Shown here piece by piece: positions 8,561 through 15,643 of a stretch of 40,578 nucleotides of DNA; positions within the stretch are counted from its first letter, which is position 1, and the number at the start of each line of letters is the position of its first letter. Position numbers and translations under genes: made by a program. This DNA comes from JACQFZ01 sp036396275. GTDB lineage: Bacteria; Pseudomonadota; Gammaproteobacteria; Acidiferrobacterales; Sulfurifustaceae. The notes under the pieces are model-generated. The model saw nothing but the letters and a program-made list of their open reading frames with translations. It did no database searches and was not told where the DNA came from. The stretch spans positions 1-40,578 of the forward strand of contig DASWLD010000005.1 of NCBI GenBank assembly GCA_036396275.1. Reading direction: 5' to 3'.

Positions 8561-9324
8561 CGAGCTGACGCACGGCGGCGCGACGCACCCGCGGTCGGAT
8601 CGCTGGAGCGCAGCCCGGCGGCGGCGGCGTGATCCATGATCCAAATACCGTCGCGTGCGAGTTGCGCCGGACATCCGTTGATGTCCTCGCTCCCTTCCAA
8701 CGCGCGTGCGACCGCGTCAGATTTTTCCGCGCCGCTCGCGAGCACAATTTTGACACGCGCCGCCGCGATCACCGGTGGCGTAACCGTCAGGCGCCTGCGC
8801 GGCGGCTTCGGCGCGTCGACCACGACAACCTTTCGAGCGCGTTCATTCAACGCCGGCGAACCAGGGAACAGCGACGCGGTGTGTCCGTCTTCACCGATGC
8901 CGAGAATAATCAGATCGAGCCGGTCGGGCAGTCGCGCCGCATAGTCATCGGCCGCCGCTTCGAGATCGGCGCCCTCGGCGACTATCCGATGAATTTGGGC
9001 GGGCGCAAGCGACGCGGCATCGAGCAGAGTTTCGCGCGCCATTTGGTAGTTGTTTTGCGGGTCGTTCGGCGGCACGGCGCGCTCGTCGCCGAAGTAAATT
9101 TCGAGTTGCTCCCGCGGCAGCCGATGCGCTTGCGCCAGCCGGCGATACACCGAACGCGGCGTGTTTCCGCCCGCGAGTGCCACACATGCGCGGCCGCGGC
9201 GCGCAACGGCATGTTCGAGGACTTGCGCGATGCGTGCCGCCGCGGCGCTCGGCAGCGTTCGCGCCGATACGACGACACGACAATTCGATACTATTTCGTC
9301 GGACGACGTCAGAGGATTTTCCAC
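8557..9324 (-). CDS. pgl: 6-phosphogluconolactonase
   Basis: This enzyme hydrolyses 6-phosphogluconolactone to 6-phosphogluconate, the second step of the oxidative pentose phosphate pathway. The 255 residues show the SOL/DevB signatures: LAGGNTPRSVYRRLA, IYFGDERAVPPNDPQNNYQMARETLL and ILGIGEDGHTASLFPGSPAL. GTG at 9324 is chosen, giving VENPLTSSDEIVSN. Longer versions of the frame lie inside zwf and add arginine-rich residues foreign to the family. With this start the gene overlaps the zwf 3' end by 16 bp, consistent with coupling. It is the last gene of the minus-strand operon, and its stop codon overlaps that of convergent cydB. Confidence 0.92.
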   Translation of the reverse strand: MENPLTSSDEIVSNCRVVVSARTLPSAAAARIAQVLEHAVARRGRACVALAGGNTPRSVYRRLAQAHRLPREQLEIYFGDERAVPPNDPQNNYQMARETLLDAASLAPAQIHRIVAEGADLEAAADDYAARLPDRLDLIILGIGEDGHTASLFPGSPALNERARKVVVVDAPKPPRRRLTVTPPVIAAARVKIVLASGAEKSDAVARALEGSEDINGCPAQLARDGIWIMDHAAAAGLRSSDPTAGASRRRASAR

Positions 9325-10832
9325 TCGCGTCCGTCCGCGCGCAGTAGGCCGTCGGCCGCGAGCGGCCCCCAGGAGCCGGCGGCGTAGTTGGGGAAATCGT
9401 GCGGCTGCCGCGACGCCCAGTGTTCGATCAGAGGGTCCACGATCTCCCAGGCGCGGTAAATCCAATCGGCGCGCGCGAACAAGGTCTGGTCGCCCTCCAT
9501 CACATCGTGCAACAACCAAGCATACGCCCGCGGCGGTTGCTCGATACCGAAGGTGGTGGCGTAGCAGAAATCCATGGTGACGGGTTGCAGCGACAGACCC
9601 GGACCGGGTTGCTTGCCCACGAACGTCTGGATGATGCCTTCCTCCGGTTGCAGCCGGAACGCGAGGATGTTTCCGCCGACGCCGTCGTGTCCGACCGGAA
9701 ACATTAGATGCGGCGTCGGCTTGAAGTGGATTGCCACGTCCATCAATTTGCGCGCCATGCGCTTGCCGGTACGCATATAAAACGGCACGCCGGCCCAGCG
9801 CCAGTTGTCGATCTTGACCCGCAGCGCCGCGTACGTCGCGGTGGCCGAATCGGGGGCGACGTTCTTTTCCTCGCGATATCCCGGAACCGCTTTACCGTCG
9901 ATATGTCCGGGTCCGTACTGTCCGCGCACGGCGTCGCGCCCGAGGTCGAGCGGGCGGATCGCCGCCATCACCTTCGCGGTTTCGTCGCGCAGTTCCTTGC
10001 CGCCGTAGCGCACCGGCGGCTCGATGGCGGTGATGCAAAGTAGTTGCAGCAAATGATTCTGAACCATGTCTCGCGCGACGCCGATTCGTTCGTAGAAGCC
10101 GGCGCGCGTGCCGATGCCGATATCCTCGGCCACGGTGATTTGCACGTGGTCGATGTAGTTGCGGTTCCAGATCGGCTCGAACCCCGGGTTGGCGAAACGT
10201 ACTACCAGCAGGTTTTGCACCGTCTCCTTGCCGAGAAAGTGATCGACGCGATAAATCTGCGATTCGTCGAACACCTCGAGCAGGCGTCGGTCCAGCGCGC
10301 GCGCCGAAGCTTGGTCGGTACCGAACGGTTTCTCGATCACCAGCCGGCGCCAGCCGCCGTCAGCCGCGGCCAGACCGGATTCGTTCAGGCGGCCGACGAT
10401 CTCCCCAAATAAAGCCGGAGGCGCGGCCAAGTGGAACAACAGGTTATCGGGAATGCCGTGACGAGTTTGCAGCGAGCGCAGTTTGTCGCGCAGCGCGGCG
10501 TAGTCGCCGTCGGCCGGTGCGTCGAAGTTCCCGCGCGTGTAGTGCAAATGCGGGACGAAGCGTTCCCAATGCCTGGTATCGAAGGTGCTTTGTTGCGTGA
10601 CCGCAGCGCGCATTTTTTCGCGGAACGATCGGTCGTCCAACGGCTCGCGTGAAAAGCCGACGACGGTAAACGGTTCGGGGAGGAGCGCCTGACACGCCAA
10701 ATCGTACAGGGCCGGTATGAGCTCGCGCTGCGCCAAATCGCCGGCCGCGCCGAATATGACGATGCAACACGGATCCGCAGGCTTGCCCTTCCCGAAGCCG
10801 ACGCGACCTGGCGTGAATACCGGTTGTCTCAC
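9309..10832 (-). CDS. zwf: Glucose-6-phosphate 1-dehydrogenase
   Basis: This enzyme oxidises glucose 6-phosphate to 6-phosphogluconolactone, making NADPH. The 507 residues have the usual family length. The nucleotide-binding loop reads IVIFGAAGDLAQRELIPAL (Ala in place of the commoner Ser in GASGDL). EKPFG is at 167-171, and the substrate and catalytic motif RVDHFLGKE at 195-203. NRNYIDHVQITVAEDIG and PFYMRTGKRM follow as expected. The start is GTG at 10832, with an AAGGAG Shine-Dalgarno lying in the last codons of gnd. Only 4 bp separate the gnd stop from this start, so translation is probably coupled. Confidence 0.96.
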   Translation of the reverse strand: MRQPVFTPGRVGFGKGKPADPCCIVIFGAAGDLAQRELIPALYDLACQALLPEPFTVVGFSREPLDDRSFREKMRAAVTQQSTFDTRHWERFVPHLHYTRGNFDAPADGDYAALRDKLRSLQTRHGIPDNLLFHLAAPPALFGEIVGRLNESGLAAADGGWRRLVIEKPFGTDQASARALDRRLLEVFDESQIYRVDHFLGKETVQNLLVVRFANPGFEPIWNRNYIDHVQITVAEDIGIGTRAGFYERIGVARDMVQNHLLQLLCITAIEPPVRYGGKELRDETAKVMAAIRPLDLGRDAVRGQYGPGHIDGKAVPGYREEKNVAPDSATATYAALRVKIDNWRWAGVPFYMRTGKRMARKLMDVAIHFKPTPHLMFPVGHDGVGGNILAFRLQPEEGIIQTFVGKQPGPGLSLQPVTMDFCYATTFGIEQPPRAYAWLLHDVMEGDQTLFARADWIYRAWEIVDPLIEHWASRQPHDFPNYAAGSWGPLAADGLLRADGREWKIL

Positions 10833-10836
10833 GGGG

Positions 10837-11736
10837 TCACTCCTTTTTCACCTCGTGGCCCCCGAACTGTTGGCGCAGCGCCGCGATCACCTTGGCGCTG
10901 AAGTGCTGGCTTTGGCGCGAGGCGAAACGTTCGTACAGCGACTGTGTGATGACCGGGATCGGGATGGCGTGCTCGACGGCATAGGCGATGCTCCAGCGCC
11001 CCATGCCGGAATCGTCGACGTAACCGGCAATGTGCTTCAAGTCGTTGCCTTCCTGGCGCAATGCGTTCGTCAACAATTCGAGCAGCCACGAGCGCACCAC
11101 CGACCCCTGCTGCCACAGTCGTGCGACGCGTTCGAGCTCGATGCCGTAGTCGGATCGATGCAGACACTCGAATCCTTCGCCGAACGCCTGCAACATCGCA
11201 TACTCGATCGCGTTGTGGATCATCTTCACGAAATGACCGGCGCCGCTGGCGCCGACGTGGGCATAACCGCCCGGCGGCGCGAGCGCGGAGAACACCGGCT
11301 CGAGCCGCTGGAACGCCGGCTGCGCGCCGCCGATCATCAGGCAAAACCCCTGCTCGCGCCCCCAGACACCGCCGCTCACGCCGACGTCGAGAAAATACAC
11401 GCCGCGCGCCGCACAGCGCTCGGCCAGGCGCGCGGAGTCGGTGTAGCGCGAGTTGCCGCCGTCGACGATGACGTCGTCGGCGCTAAGCACGTCAAGTAAG
11501 CCGATCGCGGTTTCTTCCGTCGGCTTGCCGTGCGGCAGCATCAGCCAAACCGCGCGCGGCGCGTTGAGTCGCCTTGCGACGTCCGCTGCCGACGTCGCTG
11601 TCTTCACGCCCGTGTCCGCGGCGTGCTTGACGTTCTCGGCGTTGCGGTCGTATCCGACGACGCAGAGGCCGGCGGTGATCAGCCGTTGCGCCATGTTGCC
11701 GCCCATCCGGCCGAGACCAATCATGCCAATTTGCAT
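10837..11736 (-). CDS. gnd: 6-phosphogluconate dehydrogenase (decarboxylating), short type
   Basis: This enzyme converts 6-phosphogluconate to ribulose 5-phosphate and carbon dioxide with reduction of NAD(P). At 299 residues it is the short form (GndA/YqeC-like), not the roughly 470-residue E. coli type. The Rossmann loop GLGRMGGNMAQRL begins at residue 7. Also visible are DGGNSRYTDSARL, DVGVSGGVWGREQGFCLMIGG (substrate loop at 118-137) and HFVKMIHNAIEYAMLQAFGEGF with the catalytic Lys171 and Glu178. A very strong Shine-Dalgarno, AGGAGGT, precedes ATG 11736. Short-form enzymes often prefer NAD, but cofactor preference cannot be read by eye. Confidence 0.94.
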   Translation of the reverse strand: MQIGMIGLGRMGGNMAQRLITAGLCVVGYDRNAENVKHAADTGVKTATSAADVARRLNAPRAVWLMLPHGKPTEETAIGLLDVLSADDVIVDGGNSRYTDSARLAERCAARGVYFLDVGVSGGVWGREQGFCLMIGGAQPAFQRLEPVFSALAPPGGYAHVGASGAGHFVKMIHNAIEYAMLQAFGEGFECLHRSDYGIELERVARLWQQGSVVRSWLLELLTNALRQEGNDLKHIAGYVDDSGMGRWSIAYAVEHAIPIPVITQSLYERFASRQSQHFSAKVIAALRQQFGGHEVKKE

Positions 11737-11766
11737 CGTTACCTCCTGTACCTTACCGACCGTGGT

Positions 11767-12255
11767 TCAGGGACCCATCAGGCGATAGCAGCCGCCCAAG
11801 ATGGCGCCGTAAACGACGTGCGCCAGCAACGTGATCGCCGGCGTCTGCCGGCCGTAATTGAGCGCCATGAAACCCGGCGGCTCAAGCGCGCGGGTCGGTT
11901 CGGGACCGCGGTGCTCGCTCGCCATGCGCGGATGCAGGAACGGCAGGATCGGCATCAGCAAGATCAACACCGTCAGGCCCTGCATCAAGCCGACGCCGCC
12001 GCCGAGGATCCAACCGGTCAACCCGAGGTCCTCGAAAATTACGGCGTAGAAGAACGCGAACAGCCAACCGTTGATGAAATGAAACGCGAACCCTATCACC
12101 ATGGCGCGGTCGCGGTCCGCGGTGAACACCGTGCCGAGCATGAACGGGATGCTCATACGCGACAGCCCCAACCCCTGCCCGGCGGCCATCAACGTCGTCA
12201 GAAAAACCGTGGCCACGAATCCCCACAGCACGATGCTCATGAAATTCAGGATCAC
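11767..12255 (-). CDS. Conserved small membrane protein of unknown function in the pentose phosphate operon
   Basis: This is a protein of 162 residues from GTG 12255, which overlaps the GH15 stop, or 157 from ATG 12240. About four hydrophobic segments are visible: near 6-24, 43-65, 70-95 and the C-terminus. Between the third and fourth lies a polar loop HPRMASEHRGPEPTRALEPPGFMALNYGRQTP, whose charged and aromatic residues look like a conserved core. I recall similar uncharacterised membrane proteins with this loop but know of no function. The operon position, between a GH15 glucosidase and gnd, suggests a link to sugar uptake or metabolism; this is inference. The longer upstream frame is arginine-rich and lies inside GH15, so it was not used. 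Confidence 0.75.
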   Translation of the reverse strand: MILNFMSIVLWGFVATVFLTTLMAAGQGLGLSRMSIPFMLGTVFTADRDRAMVIGFAFHFINGWLFAFFYAVIFEDLGLTGWILGGGVGLMQGLTVLILLMPILPFLHPRMASEHRGPEPTRALEPPGFMALNYGRQTPAITLLAHVVYGAILGGCYRLMGP

Positions 12256-14138
12256 ATCTGGGCCTCGGTTGTTTTCGGTTTCGCCGTGTCCGGCTGGCGT
12301 GCAATGCCTTGGTGCGCTAGCGCCAGGGTCAGGGCCGCGTCGATCAAGCCGACGTGGGTAAAGGCCTGTGGAAAATTCCCGAGCAGGCTGCCGTCGGCTG
12401 GATCGACTTCCTCGGCGAAGAGGCCGACGTCGTTGGCATAGCCGAGCACACGCTCGAACAGGGCGGTCGCGCCGGCGACGTCTCCTTGCAACGCCCGGCA
12501 ATCGACCGCCCAAAAGCTGCAAATGCCAAATGCGCCTTCGCCCGGCGGTAGGCCGTCGTTTTCGGCGAGATAGCGATATATGAGTCCGTCGCGGCCGAGA
12601 CGCTCGTGCACCCGCGCGCAGGTGCCCCGCATGCGTTTGGATGTCGGATCGGCGTAGCTGTAGCGCGCGAGCAGCAGCAGGCTGGCGTCGACGTCGGTGC
12701 CGTCGAACACGCTGACGTAGCTGCCCATGGATTCGTTGTAGCCGCGACTTTCAACGGCCTCCCGAATCGCCGCGCGGTTGGCTTCAAAGCGTTGGCGCGG
12801 AATTTTGAGCATGTGGCCCTGCGCGTCGAGCTTCAACAACCGGTCGAGCGCAACCCAGCACATGGCCTTCGAGTACGTGTGGTGCAGGCGCTCGCCGCGT
12901 ATTTCCCAAATACCTTCATCCGGCTCCTGCCACCGGCGGCACACGGTTTCGCCGAATCCCGCCAGCATGCGCCGGGTGGCGCGGTCGAGGCGACCGCCGC
13001 GTTGAATGAATTCGTACACCGCATCCAGCAATTCGCCATAGACATCGAGCTGCAACTGGCCGCGGGCGTCGTTGCCGATACGCACCGGCCGCGATCCGGC
13101 GAAACCCTCGAGGTGATCAAGCTCGCGCTCCGGCAACCGCGTCTCGCCGTATACGTCGTAGAGAATCTGCAGCTCCGGCAGCGACATGCGCGTAGTGTGC
13201 AGCAGCCACGCAAGAAACGCTTCGGCCTCGTGCCGGTAGCCGAGATCGTACAACGCTTGCAGCGTCAGCGAGGCATCGCGCAGCCAGCAGTAGCGATAGT
13301 CCCAGTTGCGTACCCCGCCGAGTTTCTCCGGCAACGATGTCGTCGGCGCCGCGACCACCGCACCGGAAGGCGCGTAGGCCATGAGCTTGAGACATAGGGC
13401 ACTGCGCACGACCGCAGCGCGGTGCGGGCCATCATAGGTGCAGCGCGCGGCCCACGCTTCCCACCAAGCGAGCGCCATGCGCAACCGGCGCTCCGCCTCC
13501 TCGCCCAACGGCGGAATAAACGCGGGCTCGCCCTCAACGTACACCGCCGAGACGCGGCGCCGCTCGCCGGCACGCAGCGTGAACGTCGCGTACGCAGAGG
13601 CGAAATCTTCGGACAGCGTCAGCGGCACTTCGCTGCGCAAAATGAACGCCCGCCCGCCGTGTTCGTAGTAGACGCCGAGCGGACCGCGATCGCGCAGTCG
13701 TGGCCGCCGCCGCCCGTAATCTGGTCGCGGTGCGCACATCAGCTCCATTTCGATTTCGCCGTCGAGGCATTCGAGCACGCGCAAGACCTGATGATCCGGC
13801 CACAGGCTCTGGCGCTTATCCGCCTCCGATGCTACCGGCATGAAATCGATCAGCCGCGTACGGCCGGTGGTGCATACAAACGTGGTTTCGAGAACGTTGG
13901 TATCGCCGACATAGCGGCGCGCGGTGGAGAAACGCGCGGTCGGACGGATGGCGAACGCGCCGCCGCGCGTTTGATCGAGCAACGCGCCGAACAGCGACGG
14001 ACTATCGAAACGCGGCCAACACAACCAATCGATCGAACCGGTGCGCGATACCAGCGCGGCCGACCGGCAGTCGCCGATGATGGCGTAGTCGTTGATGGCG
14101 GAATACCCGCGTTGCGGGTCTACAATTTGTGCGCTCAT
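12252..14138 (-). CDS. Glycoside hydrolase family 15 protein (glucoamylase- or trehalase-like)
   Basis: This cytoplasmic enzyme (no signal peptide) should release glucose from alpha-glucans or trehalose. The 628 residues have the bacterial GH15 layout. The N-terminal beta domain starts YSAINDYAIIGDCRSAALVSRTGSIDWLCWPRFDSPSLF. The (alpha/alpha)6 domain carries GVRNWDYRYCWLRDAS at 275-290. The general-acid region is EPDEGIWEIRGE (Glu408, Glu412). The C-terminal region has YANDVGLFAEEVDP followed by LGNFPQAFTHVGLI, which includes the second catalytic glutamate region. Substrate (maltodextrin, glycogen or trehalose) is undecided. It is first in the minus-strand operon with the membrane protein, gnd, zwf and pgl, so glucose could feed directly into the oxidative pentose phosphate route. 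Confidence 0.9.
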   Translation of the reverse strand: MSAQIVDPQRGYSAINDYAIIGDCRSAALVSRTGSIDWLCWPRFDSPSLFGALLDQTRGGAFAIRPTARFSTARRYVGDTNVLETTFVCTTGRTRLIDFMPVASEADKRQSLWPDHQVLRVLECLDGEIEMELMCAPRPDYGRRRPRLRDRGPLGVYYEHGGRAFILRSEVPLTLSEDFASAYATFTLRAGERRRVSAVYVEGEPAFIPPLGEEAERRLRMALAWWEAWAARCTYDGPHRAAVVRSALCLKLMAYAPSGAVVAAPTTSLPEKLGGVRNWDYRYCWLRDASLTLQALYDLGYRHEAEAFLAWLLHTTRMSLPELQILYDVYGETRLPERELDHLEGFAGSRPVRIGNDARGQLQLDVYGELLDAVYEFIQRGGRLDRATRRMLAGFGETVCRRWQEPDEGIWEIRGERLHHTYSKAMCWVALDRLLKLDAQGHMLKIPRQRFEANRAAIREAVESRGYNESMGSYVSVFDGTDVDASLLLLARYSYADPTSKRMRGTCARVHERLGRDGLIYRYLAENDGLPPGEGAFGICSFWAVDCRALQGDVAGATALFERVLGYANDVGLFAEEVDPADGSLLGNFPQAFTHVGLIDAALTLALAHQGIARQPDTAKPKTTEAQM

Positions 14139-14225
14139 GGGTGCCTGTTACGACCCTCGAACAACGCAAGAGTTTGCTGTTTGCCGCGCGGGTCGAACCG
14201 TAGCGCGTTTTGAGCGGACCGATCG

Positions 14226-14912
14226 CTAGGCTTTCTTCGGCCGTCCCCGCCGCGCATGCCCCACCTTGCACCGAAGCTTGCGCTCAACCTTTGCCTTGAA
14301 CCGGTCATGGCCGAGGGGCGTGCCGCTCTGCCAGGCGTCGCGGATGTCGGTAAGCGCCTCGACATCGAGTGCGCTGCTGAAGAGATCTCGGTAGGCATTG
14401 GCACGGGCGGCCCGGGTTCGGCCGAGGGCCAGGTAGATTTCATGCGGCGTGACGAGGGGATCGTCCTTCGCCTGGGCGTTGTGGCGATAGCTCGACCAGC
14501 GATAGTGCGCCGGTGACTTGACCATATTGGCCCGTACTGGGTTTAGCTCGATATAGCGCATGCAGGTGAGTAGGTAGCGCTCATCCTCAATGAGGCTCGC
14601 CTTGTAGCGCCCTTCCCAAAGGCTCCCGCTGGTGCCGTAGGTGTGATTAATGTAAGGGACATAGCGTCGGCCGATGTATTGCATCAGGCGGGTAACGCCT
14701 TGCTCTCCCTTGGGGGTGGTGAGGAGATGCACGTGGTTGGTCATTAGGACGTAGGCATGGATGGCGCAGCCGTAGCGCTCGGCGCCTTCGTCTAACCAAT
14801 TCAGATAGGCCGAATAGTCACTGTCTTCGAAGAAGACCGGTTCGCGCGAGTGGCCGCGCTGCACGACATGCACCGGGACGCCGGGGAGGTGAAAGCGGGG
14901 TTTGCGGGGCAA
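14226..14912 (-). CDS. REP-associated tyrosine transposase (Y1/TnpA_REP, RAYT family)
   Basis: This is a 228-residue HUH-type single-strand transposase. The His-hydrophobic-His metal motif is in TNHVHLLTTP. The catalytic tyrosine should be one of those in IGRRYVPYINHTYGTSGSLWEGRYKASLIE, a signature stretch of RAYTs. The N-terminus MPRKPRFHLPGVPVHVVQRGHSREPVFFEDSDY is the usual family start but needs a TTG codon at 14912. RAYTs are thought to move or maintain short palindromic REP elements and are usually single-copy and domesticated. A short repeat word lies about 55 bp upstream and recurs inverted 650 bp away. The gene appears intact. Confidence 0.9.
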   Translation of the reverse strand: MPRKPRFHLPGVPVHVVQRGHSREPVFFEDSDYSAYLNWLDEGAERYGCAIHAYVLMTNHVHLLTTPKGEQGVTRLMQYIGRRYVPYINHTYGTSGSLWEGRYKASLIEDERYLLTCMRYIELNPVRANMVKSPAHYRWSSYRHNAQAKDDPLVTPHEIYLALGRTRAARANAYRDLFSSALDVEALTDIRDAWQSGTPLGHDRFKAKVERKLRCKVGHARRGRPKKA

Positions 14913-14952
14913 GGTAGTCGTCCGGTTCTTGCGATACCAGGACTATATGCCG

Positions 14953-15135
14953 TTAGATGTTGCATTTAAAGGGCTCTGACCCCTTTAACGTTACTAGCTG
15001 CTCGCGCCACTTGTAGAGCCGGTTGCGCGGAACGCTAAGCGCACGGGCAAGATCGGCGGGTTTTTTCTCGCCGCTATCGAGCACTCGCAAGGCTTCGAGC
15101 TTGAACTCGCGGGTGAAGATTTTTCGTTTTGTCAT
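14953..15135 (-). pseudogene. Truncated IS3-type transposase OrfA (helix-turn-helix) remnant
   Basis: From ATG 15135, with an AAGGAGTG Shine-Dalgarno just upstream, the frame begins MTKRKIFTREFKLEALRVL and continues through ADLARALSVPRNRLYKWREQL. This is the helix-turn-helix domain of IS3-family OrfA proteins. Complete OrfA proteins are about 90-100 residues; this one stops at about 60 because the frame runs into the repeat at 14968-14987, giving the aberrant tail LKGSEPFKCNI. No OrfB (DDE integrase) follows. A 7-bp inverted pair, TGGACAC (15136-15142) and GTGTCCA (15169-15175), lies just upstream and may be the remains of an insertion-sequence end. Confidence 0.7.
14968..14987 (+). repeat. 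20-bp inverted repeat, left copy (RAYT/REP-like word)
   Basis: The sequence AAAGGGCTCTGACCCCTTTA here is the exact reverse complement of 15595-15614. Each copy is itself a partial palindrome (AAAGGG...CCCTTT). It lies 55 bp upstream of the RAYT start and cuts off the OrfA remnant. The word resembles short repeats often seen near RAYT genes. Confidence 0.75.
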
Positions 15136-15194
15136 TGGACACTCCTTGGGCATTATGTGCCTCGGTTGGTGTCCACGGGGAGGGGAGTGCCTCA

Positions 15195-15208
15195 CTCCGA
15201 CCCCTTTT
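15195..15208 (+). repeat. Degenerate third copy of the RAYT-linked repeat word
   Basis: CTCCGACCCCTTTT matches CTCTGACCCCTTTA of the left copy with two changes and lies in the same orientation. It sits between the OrfA remnant and the AT-rich orphan gene, just before a T-rich run. Confidence 0.45.
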
Positions 15209-15216
15209 TCATTTTT

Positions 15217-15501
15217 TTATTCTTCCTCGGGCATAACGATCGACCGCGCCGTTATTTGTATTGTGTCACCCGATTGCATTTCAATGGCAACTGTTTGCAT
15301 TTCACCCTTCAACATTTCAGGCCCTCGAACCTCGTTAACTGAAACGCTTCTACCCCACGGTTCTTTCTTTGGAACCTGAATATCAACAAGCCCATTTCCA
15401 ACGAGCTCAACTTCTCGAGATAGACTATTTCGGAAAGTCACGATGACCAATCCACTTGACCAGTCCAAATGGATTCTTAAGAGTGTCCAGTCGTGCATCA
15501 T
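15217..15501 (-). CDS. Hypothetical protein, AT-rich orphan in a mobile-element patch
   Basis: This encodes 94 residues (93 if the second ATG is used), with no signal peptide or membrane segment. It starts MMHDWTLLRIHLDWSSGLVIVTF, continues with alternating hydrophobic and polar beta-like segments, has a central VPKKEPWGRSVSVNEVRGPE, and ends MQSGDTIQITARSIVMPEEE. I have an impression of similar small proteins elsewhere (HDWT start, PWGxSxSVN middle, MQSGD end) but no known function. The coding DNA is clearly poorer in G and C than its neighbours and lies between repeat copies, so it is probably acquired. The sequence reads as a genuine protein and not as a shadow frame. The Shine-Dalgarno is weak. 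Confidence 0.6.
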   Translation of the reverse strand: MMHDWTLLRIHLDWSSGLVIVTFRNSLSREVELVGNGLVDIQVPKKEPWGRSVSVNEVRGPEMLKGEMQTVAIEMQSGDTIQITARSIVMPEEE

Positions 15502-15554
15502 TTCACTGTGTGCGAATCGGCAAGTGGGCTTGAGGCGATTCAGGCGGCACGAAG

Positions 15555-15597
15555 GAAGATAAAGAGGGAAGATAAGAAGATAAAGGTAAGAAGATAA
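15555..15597 (+). repeat. Four copies of the octamer GAAGATAA
   Basis: GAAGATAA occurs at 15555, 15568, 15576 and 15590 in a purine-rich stretch that runs straight into the right copy of the inverted repeat. It is non-coding on the strands examined and very unlike the surrounding GC-rich DNA. Confidence 0.6.
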
Positions 15598-15614
15598 AGG
15601 GGTCAGAGCCCTTT
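15595..15614 (-). repeat. 20-bp inverted repeat, right copy
   Basis: This is the exact reverse complement of 14968-14987. Together the two copies bound a 647-bp segment holding the OrfA remnant, the degenerate copy, the AT-rich orphan gene and the GAAGATAA repeats. It ends 30 bp before the stop of the acyl-CoA synthetase gene. Confidence 0.75.
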
Positions 15615-15643
15615 TTCCGCTGCTCTCGCCGCGCGCCGCGCTC

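Noticed and set aside
12256..12522. Upstream extension of the small membrane protein frame
   Set aside because: It lies inside the GH15 gene and reads as arginine-rich shadow; GTG 12255 or ATG 12240 starts directly at the hydrophobic protein.
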